From Cytobacillus gottheilii (GTDB lineage Bacteria; Bacillota; Bacilli; Bacillales; Cytobacillaceae), in the NCBI RefSeq assembly GCF_001636345.1, contig NZ_KV440945.1, positions 1,394,975 through 1,458,974 of the forward strand: a stretch of DNA of 64,000 nt. Direction: 5' to 3'. The stretch's first letter is position 1; the number at the start of each line of letters is the position of its first letter. Shown here in pieces: positions 16,917 through 26,738 of the stretch. Below the pieces are notes generated by a model, which was given only the letters and a program-made list of their open reading frames with translations, was not told the DNA's origin and ran no database searches. The translations under genes were made by a program, and so were the position numbers.

Positions 16917-18677
16917 ATGGGTAAAGGAAAGGTTATCGTAGTTGGCGGCGGTTTGGCAGGCTTAATGGCCACAATCAAGGTTGCCGAAAAAGGACATCCA
17001 GTTGAATTATTTTCATTAGTTCCAGTAAAACGTTCTCACTCTGTTTGTGCCCAGGGCGGCATTAACGGAGCTGTTAATACAAAAGGTGAAGGAGACTCAC
17101 CTTGGGAGCATTTCGATGATACAGTATACGGCGGAGATTTCTTAGCAAACCAGCCGCCGGTGAAAGCTATGACAGAAGCAGCACCAGGAATTATTCATTT
17201 ACTAGACCGCATGGGTGTTATGTTTAACCGTACACCAGAAGGATTGCTTGACTTCCGCCGCTTTGGGGGAACACAGCATCACCGTACAGCATTTGCCGGG
17301 GCAACAACTGGTCAGCAATTATTATATGCACTTGATGAGCAAGTCCGCCGTCATGAGGTTTCCGGATTAGTTACAAAATATGAGGGCTGGGAATTCTTAG
17401 GCTCTATTATTGACGATGATGGGATATGCCGAGGCGTTGTTGCTCAAAACTTAACAACAATGGAAATTAAATCTTTTGCCGGCGATGCAGTTATCATGGC
17501 TACAGGCGGACCAGGGATTATCTTTGGAAAATCTACAAACTCAGTTATCAATACAGGTTCAGCTGCATCAATCGTATATCAGCAGGGCGCATACTATGCA
17601 AACGGAGAATTTATTCAAATTCACCCAACTGCCATCCCTGGTGATGACAAGCTGCGACTAATGAGTGAATCTGCCCGTGGTGAAGGTGGACGAGTATGGA
17701 CGTATAAAGATGGAAAGCCTTGGTATTTCCTTGAAGAAAAATATCCTGCTTATGGAAACCTTGTTCCTCGTGATATCGCAACACGTGAAATCTTTGATGT
17801 CTGTGTAAATCAAAAACTAGGAATCAATGGTGAGAACATGGTTTACTTGGATCTTTCACACAAAGATCCAAAAGAACTTGATATTAAGCTTGGTGGCATT
17901 ATCGAAATCTATGAAAAATTCATGGGTGATGATCCTCGTAAAGTACCAATGAAGATTTTCCCTGCTGTTCACTACTCAATGGGCGGATTATGGGTTGATT
18001 ATGATCAGATGACGAATATTCCTGGCTTGTTTGCAGCAGGTGAGTGTGACTATTCACAGCACGGTGCGAACCGTCTTGGCGCAAACTCCTTACTTTCTGC
18101 TATTTACGGCGGTATGGTTGCCGGTCCAAAAGCACTTGATTATATTAATGGTTTAGAAAAGACTGCAGAAGATATTTCTTCAACTGTGTTTGACCGTTTT
18201 GTTCAGCAGGAAGAAGAAAAATGGAACAGCATTATGTCTATGGATGGCACTGAAAATGCATATGTTCTTCATAAAGAGCTTGGAGAATGGATGACTGATA
18301 ACGTAACGGTTGTACGTCATAATGACCGCTTACTGAAAACAGATGAAAAAATTGTAGAGCTTTTAGAGCGCTATCAAAATATAAATATTAATGACACAGC
18401 AAAATGGAGCAACCAGGGAGCGATGTTTACCCGCCAGCTTCAAAACATGCTTCAGCTTGCACGTGTTATTACCATTGGAGCTTATAACCGTAATGAAAGC
18501 CGCGGAGCGCACTACAAGCCAGACTTCCCAGACCGTAATGATGAAGAATTCTTAAAAACAACAATGGCTAAATTTGTGGATGCAACAAGTGCACCAGCTT
18601 TCCATTATGAAGAAGTAGACACAGGTTTAATCACTCCGCGTAAACGCGATTATACGAAGAAGAAAGGTGGCAAATAA
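16917..18677 (+). CDS. sdhA: Succinate dehydrogenase flavoprotein subunit
   Basis: Oxidises succinate to fumarate using covalent FAD. 586 residues: N-terminal dinucleotide fold VIVVGGGLAGLMATIKV, the flavin-linking histidine in RSHSVCAQGG (His41), the substrate/catalytic region HPTAIPGDDKLRLMSESARGEGG, and the C-terminal GEC.YSQHGANRLGANSLL. ATG 16917 is preferred to GTG 16908 because the AAGGGAGTGAG SD overlaps the latter. It is 47 nt after sdhC. Confidence 0.97.
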   Translation: MGKGKVIVVGGGLAGLMATIKVAEKGHPVELFSLVPVKRSHSVCAQGGINGAVNTKGEGDSPWEHFDDTVYGGDFLANQPPVKAMTEAAPGIIHLLDRMGVMFNRTPEGLLDFRRFGGTQHHRTAFAGATTGQQLLYALDEQVRRHEVSGLVTKYEGWEFLGSIIDDDGICRGVVAQNLTTMEIKSFAGDAVIMATGGPGIIFGKSTNSVINTGSAASIVYQQGAYYANGEFIQIHPTAIPGDDKLRLMSESARGEGGRVWTYKDGKPWYFLEEKYPAYGNLVPRDIATREIFDVCVNQKLGINGENMVYLDLSHKDPKELDIKLGGIIEIYEKFMGDDPRKVPMKIFPAVHYSMGGLWVDYDQMTNIPGLFAAGECDYSQHGANRLGANSLLSAIYGGMVAGPKALDYINGLEKTAEDISSTVFDRFVQQEEEKWNSIMSMDGTENAYVLHKELGEWMTDNVTVVRHNDRLLKTDEKIVELLERYQNININDTAKWSNQGAMFTRQLQNMLQLARVITIGAYNRNESRGAHYKPDFPDRNDEEFLKTTMAKFVDATSAPAFHYEEVDTGLITPRKRDYTKKKGGK

Positions 18678-18679
18678 GC

Positions 18680-19447
18680 ATGCAAGAGACACAAGCTAAA
18701 ACAGTTACGTTTATTGTCAGCCGTCAGGATTCTCCTGATGCCACCCCGTATCAGGAAGAATTTAAGCTGGAATATCGTCCTAATATGAATGTCATCTCCG
18801 CGTTGATGGAAATCCGCCGGAACCCAGTTAACTCTAAAGGTGAAAGTACAACACCAATTAACTGGGATATGAACTGTCTGGAAGAAGTCTGCGGCGCATG
18901 TTCAATGGTCATTAATGGCAAGCCGCGTCAGTCTTGTACAGCCCTAGTGGATCAGCTGGAACAGCCGATTCGCTTAGAGCCAATGCGTACTTTCCCTGTA
19001 GTGCGTGACCTTCAGGTTGACCGCAGCAGAATGTTTGATTCATTGAAGAAGGTTAAAGCATGGATTCCAATTGATGGAACTTACGATCTTGGCCCAGGGC
19101 CGCGTATGCCTGAGAAAAAACGCCAATGGGCATATGAGCTATCAAAATGTATGACATGTGGTGTATGTTTAGAAGCATGTCCAAATGTAAACAGCAAATC
19201 TGATTTCATAGGACCAGCACCATTATCACAAGTGCGTTTATTCAATGCACATCCAACAGGAGAAATGAACAAAGCAGAACGCCTGGAGCAAATCATGGGC
19301 GATGGCGGACTTGCTAACTGCGGTAACTCCCAAAACTGTGTTCAATCTTGTCCAAAAGGTATTCCTTTAACAACATCAATCGCAGCCTTAAATCGTGATA
19401 CTACATTCCAATCATTCAAGAGCTTCTTCGGCAGTGACACGGTTTGA
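18680..19447 (+). CDS. sdhB: Succinate dehydrogenase iron-sulfur subunit
   Basis: Passes electrons from FAD to the membrane subunit. 255 residues with the [2Fe-2S] cysteines CLEEVCGACSM...SC and two further clusters in CMTCGVCLEACP and CGNSQNCVQSCPKG, the latter giving the [4Fe-4S]/[3Fe-4S] set. It starts 2 nt after the sdhA stop. Last gene of the operon, followed by a terminator. Confidence 0.97.
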   Translation: MQETQAKTVTFIVSRQDSPDATPYQEEFKLEYRPNMNVISALMEIRRNPVNSKGESTTPINWDMNCLEEVCGACSMVINGKPRQSCTALVDQLEQPIRLEPMRTFPVVRDLQVDRSRMFDSLKKVKAWIPIDGTYDLGPGPRMPEKKRQWAYELSKCMTCGVCLEACPNVNSKSDFIGPAPLSQVRLFNAHPTGEMNKAERLEQIMGDGGLANCGNSQNCVQSCPKGIPLTTSIAALNRDTTFQSFKSFFGSDTV

Positions 19448-19459
19448 TTCTGCAATTTG

Positions 19460-19490
19460 CCCTTCCCGTTTAATACGGGGAGGGTTTTTG
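19460..19490 (+). terminator. Terminator of sdhCAB
   Basis: CCCTTCCCG (19460-19468) pairs with CGGGGAGGG (19476-19484), followed by TTTTT. Confidence 0.92.
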
Positions 19491-19558
19491 GTTTTTATAA
19501 AGGCGTTTTGAGATGGAGGGGTAGGGGGGACAGTTTTGTAAATTAGAAAAGGGTAAGG

Positions 19559-19974
19559 GGTGTTGCGAAAGTTGATAAATGTACCTGTGTACTCCAGAAA
19601 AAGGTAATTTGTGTCGCGGAAACCTGATAAACACACCCGTAAAGTCCAGAAAAAGGAAAATGGTGTCGCGGAAACCTGATAAACACACCCGTAAAGTCTA
19701 GAAAAAGGAAAATGGTGTCGTGCAAACTAGATAAACACATCCGTAAAGTCCAGAAAAAGGAAATTGGTGTCGCGAAAATCCAATAAACACGCCCATAAAG
19801 TCCAGAAAAAGGAAATTAGTGTCGCGGAAATCCAATAAACACACCCATAAAGTCCAGAAAAAGGAAAATGGTGTCGTGCAAACTAGATAAACACACCCCT
19901 AAAGTCCAGAAAAAGGAAATTGGTGTCACAAAACCCCCAAATTACATCCCCCTAAACCCCAAAAAAAGGTATCT
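19559..19974. repeat. 52-bp tandem repeat array, about eight units
   Basis: The word GTGTCG or a variant recurs at 19559 (GTGTTG), 19611, 19663, 19715, 19767, 19819, 19871 and 19923 (GTGTCA), always exactly 52 bp apart. The core is GATAAACACACCCGTAAAGT followed by CCAGAAAAAGGAAA; the first and last units are most diverged. The array fills most of the 19491-20143 gap between sdhB and the 5'-nucleotidase gene. The period is not a multiple of three and the units shift frame, so it is not coding. There are no variable spacers, so it is not a CRISPR. Confidence 0.95.
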
Positions 19975-20143
19975 AAAGCCATCAAAACACCGCACCCAAG
20001 AAATCTCAGCAGTCAATATTATTTTTTATTCCTGCAACCCAATGAGTAACCAAAAAACGAACTCCCCACTCCCACTCCTATATAAATCATCAATTCGGGA
20101 ACTATATCCTTAAGCTGCTACAACCTAAGGAGATTTTAACGAA

Positions 20144-21748
20144 ATGAGAAAGAAAATGCTGTTGCTGTTCTTAACGACTCTTATACTCTGCACGCTGCCT
20201 CCCGCAAATACATCAGCAAAAACTAAGGAAGTATCTTTCACCATTATTCATACCAATGATACACACTCCCATCTTGAACAAATGCCTCGTCTTATTACTG
20301 CGATCAACAGTATTAGAGCTGAACATACAAATACTCTTCTTTTAAATGCCGGTGATGTTTTTATTGGTACTTTATATTTCTCTCAATTCAAAGGGCTTGC
20401 CTCCATCCCTTTTATGAACAAATTAAAATATGATGCAATGACATTTGGCAATCACGAATTTGACTTAAAGTCAGCGACATTGGCTGATTTTATTAAAAGA
20501 GCCAACTTTCCATTTGTGAGCAGCAATATTGATTTTAGCGCTGATCAGCTGCTTGAACCACTATTCGTCCGTAAGATAACAGCAAATCCACAACCAGGAA
20601 AAATTTATCCAGCGATTATTAAAAAGGTGGATGATGAGTTAATTGGAATCTTCGGACTAACAACAGAGGAAACACCTCTTATTTCCCAGCCAAACCAAGA
20701 TTTGATTTTTGAAGATGCACTGACAATGGCCCAAAAAACGACAGATCAATTAGAGCACTTAGGGGTCAATAAAATCATTGCTCTTTCTCACTTAGGATTT
20801 GAGGAAGACCAAAAACTTGCTTCAATGGTTAAGGGGATAGACATTATCGTTGGCGGACATTCGCATACCAAGCTTGAGGAGCCAACTGTCATATATAACG
20901 GAAAGGATCCTGTATTGATTGTGCAGGCGGGCGAAAATGCTGCTTATGTTGGTGAGCTCTCTGTTTCATTTACTGAAAAAGGATTGATCAAAAAATGGAA
21001 TGGCAGACTTTTAGACGTCCAAGCGAAGGATTCAAAAGGGAATTACATATATGAAGAGGATGCGTGGGCCAAAAAACAGTTAAGTGAAGCAGACCAAGAG
21101 CTTGTCGAGCTTCTTCAAGAAACTGTGGGGTATTCATTTATACCTTTAAACGGTGTCAGGGAAGATGTTCGCAGAGAAGAAACGAATCTAGGCAATCTTA
21201 TTGCAGACTCTATGTTAAAAAAAGCGAATGAGGTTGTTCCAACACAAATCGCCTTTCAAAACAGCGGCGGTATACGGGCCTCTATACCAGAGGGAAATGT
21301 TGTTATGCGAGATGTAATGGCTGCATTGCCTTTTTCAAACACATTATCGATTGTGGATATAACAGGATTAGAATTAAAAGAGATCTTAGAGCATAGTGTC
21401 TCGCAACTGGACGGGAATACAGGACGATTTTTACAAGTGTCAGGCATTCGGTTTACATTTAATCCCCAGATGCCTGCCGGAAAGAGAGTACTATCTGTTA
21501 GGGTGAATGATGGAGGTCATTATGAATTATTAAATCCATCAAAGATTTATACGGCCGCAGTTAATTCGTATCTTGCAGGCGGAGGAGAGGGGTATGCCAT
21601 TTTTAAGAGAAAGAAAGTGAACGAGAACATCATTGAAACGCCATTTCTGGATTATGAAATATTAGCGGAGTACCTAGAGGAGTATAGTCCTGTCTCACCC
21701 AGAACAGAAGGAAGGATCCAAAAAGTTTTTACTAACGATGAACTGTGA
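20144..21748 (+). CDS. Secreted 5'-nucleotidase / metallophosphoesterase (UshA family)
   Basis: 534 residues. A signal peptide (MRKKMLLLFLTTLILCTLPP...TSAKT) is followed by the binuclear-metal phosphoesterase domain with HTNDTHSH (36-43), NAGDVFIG, FGNHEFD (about 103) and GGHSH (about 237), then a 5'-nucleotidase C-terminal domain with RREETNLGNLIADSML, FQNSGGIRAS and NSYLAGGGEGY. It probably hydrolyses extracellular nucleotides or related phosphate esters to salvage phosphate and nucleosides; the substrate is not shown by sequence. It lacks an LPXTG anchor. It is not part of the conserved sdhB-ysmA neighbourhood and sits behind the repeat array, which suggests insertion. Confidence 0.88.
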   Translation: MRKKMLLLFLTTLILCTLPPANTSAKTKEVSFTIIHTNDTHSHLEQMPRLITAINSIRAEHTNTLLLNAGDVFIGTLYFSQFKGLASIPFMNKLKYDAMTFGNHEFDLKSATLADFIKRANFPFVSSNIDFSADQLLEPLFVRKITANPQPGKIYPAIIKKVDDELIGIFGLTTEETPLISQPNQDLIFEDALTMAQKTTDQLEHLGVNKIIALSHLGFEEDQKLASMVKGIDIIVGGHSHTKLEEPTVIYNGKDPVLIVQAGENAAYVGELSVSFTEKGLIKKWNGRLLDVQAKDSKGNYIYEEDAWAKKQLSEADQELVELLQETVGYSFIPLNGVREDVRREETNLGNLIADSMLKKANEVVPTQIAFQNSGGIRASIPEGNVVMRDVMAALPFSNTLSIVDITGLELKEILEHSVSQLDGNTGRFLQVSGIRFTFNPQMPAGKRVLSVRVNDGGHYELLNPSKIYTAAVNSYLAGGGEGYAIFKRKKVNENIIETPFLDYEILAEYLEEYSPVSPRTEGRIQKVFTNDEL

Positions 21749-21802
21749 AATTATGTTAAAATAGAAAAGTGAATAGTTATTCATTTTAAAAGGGGGATTA
21801 AG

Positions 21803-22276
21803 ATGAGGAACAAAACTTACATAAAAGATATTAGCCAATGGGAAAAGGAATTTTCTTTCTTCTATGAAACAAAAGTAAGATTTAATGAAACAGATATGTT
21901 TGGTCATTTGAATAATACGGTTCCTTTTGTTTATTTTGAATCAGCAAGAATTGAATTTTTTAAAAGTCTCGGCTTCATGCAGAATTGGCTGGAGCCAGAA
22001 GAAGAATGTATTCCTGTTGTTGCTGATCTGCAATGCGATTTTGTGCAACAGGTATTTTTTGATGAACAGCTGAAAATCTATGTAAAAGCTGCAGCAATCG
22101 GTGAATCCTCGGTGGATATTCACTATATGGGTAAAAATAATAAGGAAGACACCGTTCTGACCGGAAGAGGAACGATGGTGCAAATTTCGAAAAAAACGGG
22201 AAAAGGTGTTCCGTGGACAGAGGAAATACGGGAGATGCTTGCTGGAATGAAGCATGATCTTGTAAATGAAAAATAA
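21803..22276 (+). CDS. ysmA: Acyl-CoA thioesterase-like hotdog protein (YsmA)
   Basis: 157 residues. The stretch VRFNETDMFGHLNNTVPFVYFESARIEFF carries the 4-hydroxybenzoyl-CoA thioesterase-type signature (catalytic Asp in the ETDMFGHLNN motif). It lies directly before gerE, as ysmA does in B. subtilis. The substrate is unknown. SD AGGGGG precedes ATG 21803. Confidence 0.85.
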   Translation: MRNKTYIKDISQWEKEFSFFYETKVRFNETDMFGHLNNTVPFVYFESARIEFFKSLGFMQNWLEPEEECIPVVADLQCDFVQQVFFDEQLKIYVKAAAIGESSVDIHYMGKNNKEDTVLTGRGTMVQISKKTGKGVPWTEEIREMLAGMKHDLVNEK

Positions 22277-22540
22277 ATAGTAACTATACGTAAGCTTGTC
22301 ATAATACAGTGGCAGGCTCTTTTGTTGTTTTTAAAAGCTACACTAGTAACTAAGAAGAAAGGAATAACGTTTTTTCCACCAGTTCATGGTACCCCTTACT
22401 CCTTTTATACATATCATAAAAAAGGCGAAAAGCTACCAAGTAATAGGTCATTGCCGCGGGTGAATAGATCAAATAGATACAGTGGTTTATTGAAAGAAAA
22501 GTTCCCTAAAAATAAACCTTCTTTGATGGTTATTTGTAGT

Positions 22541-22569
22541 CACTTCATATCTGATATGTACATATGATA
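22541..22569 (+). promoter_or_regulatory. Sigma-K-type promoter of gerE
   Basis: A CAC element (22541-22543) lies 17 bp before CATATGATA (22561-22569), which fits the sigma-K -10 form CATANNNTA. B. subtilis gerE is known to be transcribed by sigma-K in the mother cell. The distance to the gerE start is about 65 bp. Confidence 0.6.
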
Positions 22570-22634
22570 TGGTGACTAAATATATACCCACCCCGCGATT
22601 CATAGCTGGCGAAAGGCAAGGAGGGTTACAATAC

Positions 22635-22859
22635 TTGAAGGAGAATGAATATACTCACAAGCCATTACTCACTAAACGCGAAAGAGAAGTATTCGAACTG
22701 TTAGTCCAAGATAAAACTACGCGTGAAATCGCTGGTGAATTATTTATAAGCGAAAAGACGGTTCGGAATCATATTTCGAATGCCATGCAAAAGCTTGGTG
22801 TAAAGGGGCGTTCACAAGCTGTTGTAGAGCTCCTTCGAATGGGAGAGCTAGAACTTTAA
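22635..22859 (+). CDS. gerE: Spore-coat transcription factor GerE
   Basis: LuxR-type helix-turn-helix regulator of late mother-cell genes and the spore coat. With TTG 22635 as start (GGAGGG SD at about 22620) the product is 74 residues, exactly the GerE length, and PLLTKREREVFELLVQDKTT onward is nearly identical to B. subtilis GerE. There is no receiver domain. An upstream in-frame ATG would add 22 unrelated residues and overlap the probable promoter. Confidence 0.96.
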   Translation: MKENEYTHKPLLTKREREVFELLVQDKTTREIAGELFISEKTVRNHISNAMQKLGVKGRSQAVVELLRMGELEL

Positions 22860-22864
22860 TCAAG

Positions 22865-22892
22865 ACCGGCAATTCGTCATCGGATTGCCGGT
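22865..22892 (+). terminator. Hairpin after gerE
   Basis: ACCGGCAAT (22865-22873) pairs perfectly with ATTGCCGGT (22884-22892); the following T tract is weak. The rest of the 22860-23105 gap holds no gene that I can support. Confidence 0.65.
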
Positions 22893-23105
22893 TATGATGT
22901 TTATGGACAGTTTTTCAGATACATAGAGATGTCCTCATCACTTAATCTGCATGATCCCATTATAAAACAGCTTCGAAATGCACTGCGAAATACAATTATT
23001 TTCTTCCATATAGGTATTCGTTCTTGAATTTTCTCTTAAAAAAAGCGAAAATTAATCTAATGGGGCGAAATATGGGTCTGTTAAAACTACATAGGAGTGT
23101 ATGGA

Positions 23106-23564
23106 ATGGAGCTTGAGGATTTAAAAGGAAACGGCGTAAACGACGTAGTTGCGAATATAGAAAAAGATTTGCGTTATATAGCTGGCATTGTGAAGCAAAA
23201 AGGCCGGGAAATCTTAAGTAATTATACCATTACCCCTCCACAGTTTATTGCTCTGCAATGGCTGCTTGAGGATGGAGATATGACAATTGGCGAGCTTTCT
23301 AATAAAATGTTCTTAGCGTTCAGTACAACAACGGATCTGGTTGATCGCATGGAGAAGAGCGAACTTGTGAAAAGAGTAAAAGATCCTAATGATCGCAGAG
23401 TTGTTCGTATTCATCTTCTCGAGGAAGGCGAAAGAATTATTGAAGAAGTGATTAGGAAGCGACAAGCCTATTTATTGGATCTGCTTAACCATTATTCGGA
23501 TGAAGAAGTGATGCAGTTAAGCAAAAATCTAAATCGATTACACCAAGATATGGCGAAAGAATGA
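23106..23564 (+). CDS. ysmB: MarR-family transcriptional regulator (YsmB)
   Basis: 152 residues with a winged helix-turn-helix: QFIALQWLLEDGDMTIGELSNKMFLAFSTTTDLVDRMEKSELVKRV, then the wing DPNDRRVVRIHLLEEG, typical of MarR. ATG 23106 with AGGAG 8 nt upstream is preferred to GTG 23097. The position between gerE and racE corresponds to B. subtilis ysmB. Ligand and targets are unknown. Confidence 0.88.
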   Translation: MELEDLKGNGVNDVVANIEKDLRYIAGIVKQKGREILSNYTITPPQFIALQWLLEDGDMTIGELSNKMFLAFSTTTDLVDRMEKSELVKRVKDPNDRRVVRIHLLEEGERIIEEVIRKRQAYLLDLLNHYSDEEVMQLSKNLNRLHQDMAKE

Positions 23565-23575
23565 GGCGGTAAGTT

Positions 23576-24376
23576 TTGAGGAATAGACCGATAGGGGTTA
23601 TTGATTCGGGAGTTGGCGGATTGACCGTGGCAAAGGAAATTATGCGACAGCTGCCAAACGAGAATATTATCTACCTTGGGGACACAGCACGCTGTCCATA
23701 TGGTCCGCGAACAGGTGCTGAAGTTAAAGAGTTCACATGGCAAATGACCCGATTTCTGCTTGAGAAAAATATGAAAATGCTGATCATTGCCTGCAATACG
23801 GCTACAGCAGTCGCATTAGAAGAAATCCGGGCAGAATTGCCAATCCCTGTGCTCGGCGTCATTGCTCCCGGAGCCAGAACAGCTATGAAAGTCACCAATA
23901 ACCATCGAATTGGTATTATTGGAACCGAGGGAACGATTAAAAGCAAGGCATATGAAAAGGCCATTAAAAAAATCTCCAGTAAATCGGAGGTATTTGGCTT
24001 AGCATGTCCCAAGTTTGTACCGCTGGTTGAAAGTGGAGAATACGAAGGTGAAATACCGAGAAAAATTGTAGCGGAAACATTGGCCCCGTTAAAAGATTAT
24101 CAGCTTGATACGCTTGTTTTAGGCTGCACCCATTATCCATTGCTGGAGCAATTGGTAAAAGAGTATATGGGAAAGTCAGTTAAAGTAATTAGTTCGGGGG
24201 AAGAAACAGCCAGAGAAGCGAGTACGATTCTGCATCATCTTGGCCAATTAATTGAAGGTGAGCAGAAGCCAATTTATCATTTCTTTACAACAGGGTCACC
24301 GGCAATTTTCTCCAAGATCTCATCTAAATGGCTGGAAATTGAGAAGCCAATTGTTGAGAAAGTACATCTATCATAA
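23576..24376 (+). CDS. racE: Glutamate racemase
   Basis: Makes D-glutamate for peptidoglycan (and for poly-gamma-glutamate where present). 266 residues with the family start [18 protein letters not shown] and the two catalytic cysteines in IIACNTATA (about 73) and LGCTHYPLL (about 184). The start is TTG 23576 with GAGGCGG upstream, 11 nt after the MarR gene. Confidence 0.96.
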   Translation: MRNRPIGVIDSGVGGLTVAKEIMRQLPNENIIYLGDTARCPYGPRTGAEVKEFTWQMTRFLLEKNMKMLIIACNTATAVALEEIRAELPIPVLGVIAPGARTAMKVTNNHRIGIIGTEGTIKSKAYEKAIKKISSKSEVFGLACPKFVPLVESGEYEGEIPRKIVAETLAPLKDYQLDTLVLGCTHYPLLEQLVKEYMGKSVKVISSGEETAREASTILHHLGQLIEGEQKPIYHFFTTGSPAIFSKISSKWLEIEKPIVEKVHLS

Positions 24377-24388
24377 TGAACAGAAAAC

Positions 24389-24429
24389 ACCTCTATCATG
24401 ATCCACTCATTTATAGAGGTTGTTTTTTT
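24389..24429 (+). terminator. Terminator after racE
   Basis: ACCTCTAT (24389-24396) pairs with ATAGAGGT (24413-24420), followed by TGTTTTTTT. Confidence 0.88.
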
Positions 24430-24474
24430 CTAAATAGGTCTAAAAAGTTGAAATGAAAAGAAAGGATGATTTGT

Positions 24475-26619
24475 TTGTTAACTGAAGCATATCAGCATCT
24501 GCAACAATACTTTGGCTACTCCACTTTCCGGGCTGGCCAGGAAGAGCTGATCAAGCGTGTTTTAAACAATGAACACACATTAGGCATACTTCCGACTGGA
24601 GGAGGAAAGTCCATCTGCTTTCAAATTCCTGCCTTAGTAAAGACGGGAACCACAATCGTCATTTCCCCGCTTATCTCCTTAATGAAGGATCAGGTTGATG
24701 CACTGACTGCTGCTGGAATCCCCGCTGCTTTTATTAACAGTTCCTTATCCAGAAATGAATATGAAGATACGGTTTATTCCCTGCGAAATGGAGATTACAA
24801 GCTTCTTTATGCAGCTCCTGAACGGTTTGAATCGCCTTCATTTATCGGACTGCTGAATTCAATTGATATCTCTATGATTGTTTTTGATGAAGCCCATTGT
24901 ATTTCGCAATGGGGACATGATTTCCGGCCAAGCTACCGGTCGATCATCCAGAATATTGAACAGCTTTCTTCCAGTCCGGTCATTATGGCATTGACAGCCA
25001 CAGCGACAAAGGAAGTGGAGCAGGATATTTGCCGTCTGCTTGATATTCGCGATGAAAATACGATCATTACAGGCTTTTCGCGTGATAACTTATCTTTTCA
25101 TATTATGAAAGGCGTCAATAAACGGGATTATATTGAAAGCTATGTCCGCAAGCATAAGAATCAATCTGGGATCATTTATACATCAAGCCGAAAAGAAGCG
25201 GATCAGCTGTATACATTTTTAAATGGCAAGAATGTTAAAACGGCAAAATATCATGCAGGGCTTTCTGAACAGGAGAGAAAAAACGAGCAAAACCGTTTTG
25301 TATATGATGAAGTGGAACTGATGGTTGCAACGAATGCTTTTGGAATGGGGATTGATAAATCGAATGTCCGCTATGTTATTCACTATAATATGCCTCGCAA
25401 TATTGAAGCGTATTATCAGGAAGCAGGGAGAGCCGGACGTGATGGCGAGGAAAGTGAATGTATCCTGCTGTTTGCACCGCAGGATATTCAGCTTCAGAAA
25501 TTCCTCATTGAAGAATCGAACCTTGATTACACGATGAAGGAACAGGAATATTTTAAATTAAAGCAAATGACTCATTATTGTCATACAGAAAAATGTCTGC
25601 AGTCATATATTGTTGAATACTTTGGCGATTCATCTGCAGAAAATTGCGGAAAATGCAGCAATTGTAAGGATCAGCGGGAAAGTGTCGACATTACCAGCGA
25701 AGCTCTCATGATCTTTTCATGTGTTAAGAGAATGGAAGAACGATTTGGAGTGACGTTAACAGCACAAGTGTTAAAAGGATCTTCTAATAAAAGAATAAAA
25801 GAATTAGGTTTTCAGAATCTATCAACCTATGGTTTATTAAAAAACCGCAAGGAAAAAGAAATTACAGACATCATTAATTTCCTGCTTGCAGGAGGCTATC
25901 TGCAGCTGACAGACGGTAAATATCCCGTCGTGAAACTATCAGCACAAGCACTTCCTGCTTTAAAAGGAGAAACGAACATTCATATGAAAATTGCATTGGC
26001 TCCAGAACGTGTGGAAGGTGCTGAAAATGAAGAGTTATTTACAAGACTGCGGGCGTTAAGGAAAGAGATTGCAGATCGTGAAAAAATACCTCCTTATGTT
26101 GTGTTTGCGGATACGGCTTTAAAGGAAATGTGCACATATTTTCCTCGAGATAAGGCTGAAATGCTGCAGGTTAAAGGTGTCGGACAAGCCAAATATGAAA
26201 AATACGGTGAAACTTTCTTAGGTGAGATTCAAAGCTTTTTACAAGATAATCCCGAAATTACACCAGTTCCTGCTGCTGTACCATCCAGTTCTTCAAGCCC
26301 TGTCAAAAGCAGTGGAGATACTGATGTTGCGAGTCATATCCTTTCATACAATATGTATATGGACAATATGTCTATAAAAGAGATTGCCAAAGAACGCAAC
26401 TTTTCATCGATGACTATTCAGAATCATATTTTCAAAGCTATAAAGGAAGGCAAGCCCATTGACTGGGACATGCTTTTTGATGAAGAACTAGAAAACGAGG
26501 TATTAGTTGCTGCCTCAAAAGTCGGTCATGAAAAGCTGAAGCCGATTAAAGAAGAGCTTGGTGAACTGGCGGATTACTTTACCATTAAGGCTGTTCTGAC
26601 AAAACATGATTTAGCTTAA
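24475..26619 (+). CDS. recQ: ATP-dependent DNA helicase RecQ
   Basis: 3'-5' helicase of recombination and repair. 714 residues: Walker A PTGGGKS (about 41), DEAHCISQWGHDFRP (about 137), motif V-VI GMGIDKSNVRYVIHYNMP and QEAGRAGRDG, an RQC zinc site (CHTEKC...CGKCSNC), an HRDC domain (about 520-590) and a C-terminal helix-turn-helix (SIKEIAKERNFSSMTIQNHI) with a following helical tail. TTG 24475 is chosen because AAGG lies 9 nt upstream; ATG 24466 abuts the SD. In B. subtilis racE is followed by gerM, so recQ is an added or moved gene here. Terminators flank it upstream. Confidence 0.93.
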   Translation: MLTEAYQHLQQYFGYSTFRAGQEELIKRVLNNEHTLGILPTGGGKSICFQIPALVKTGTTIVISPLISLMKDQVDALTAAGIPAAFINSSLSRNEYEDTVYSLRNGDYKLLYAAPERFESPSFIGLLNSIDISMIVFDEAHCISQWGHDFRPSYRSIIQNIEQLSSSPVIMALTATATKEVEQDICRLLDIRDENTIITGFSRDNLSFHIMKGVNKRDYIESYVRKHKNQSGIIYTSSRKEADQLYTFLNGKNVKTAKYHAGLSEQERKNEQNRFVYDEVELMVATNAFGMGIDKSNVRYVIHYNMPRNIEAYYQEAGRAGRDGEESECILLFAPQDIQLQKFLIEESNLDYTMKEQEYFKLKQMTHYCHTEKCLQSYIVEYFGDSSAENCGKCSNCKDQRESVDITSEALMIFSCVKRMEERFGVTLTAQVLKGSSNKRIKELGFQNLSTYGLLKNRKEKEITDIINFLLAGGYLQLTDGKYPVVKLSAQALPALKGETNIHMKIALAPERVEGAENEELFTRLRALRKEIADREKIPPYVVFADTALKEMCTYFPRDKAEMLQVKGVGQAKYEKYGETFLGEIQSFLQDNPEITPVPAAVPSSSSSPVKSSGDTDVASHILSYNMYMDNMSIKEIAKERNFSSMTIQNHIFKAIKEGKPIDWDMLFDEELENEVLVAASKVGHEKLKPIKEELGELADYFTIKAVLTKHDLA

Positions 26620-26738
26620 AAGCTTCTGTTTGTCCAAAATTGTCATAAAACAATTCAAGATTTTCTCTCCAAAGACGGTCTAAATTACAAATAGGCTCGT
26701 ATACATGTAGTACAAACTGTCTTAGGAGGGAAAATTTC

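Noticed and set aside
19412..19740. Overlapping minus-strand frames with repeated peptides (MCLSGFRDT...) across the 52-bp array
   Set aside because: The period is not a multiple of three, so each unit is read in a new frame; the repeated peptides are translations of the DNA repeat, there is no SD, and units with stops break the frames.
19559..19974. CRISPR array
   Set aside because: The whole 52-bp unit repeats without unique spacers, and no cas gene is in the window.
22322..22567. 81-codon frame between ysmA and gerE
   Set aside because: No SD, basic random-looking composition, and it runs into the gerE sigma-K-type promoter.
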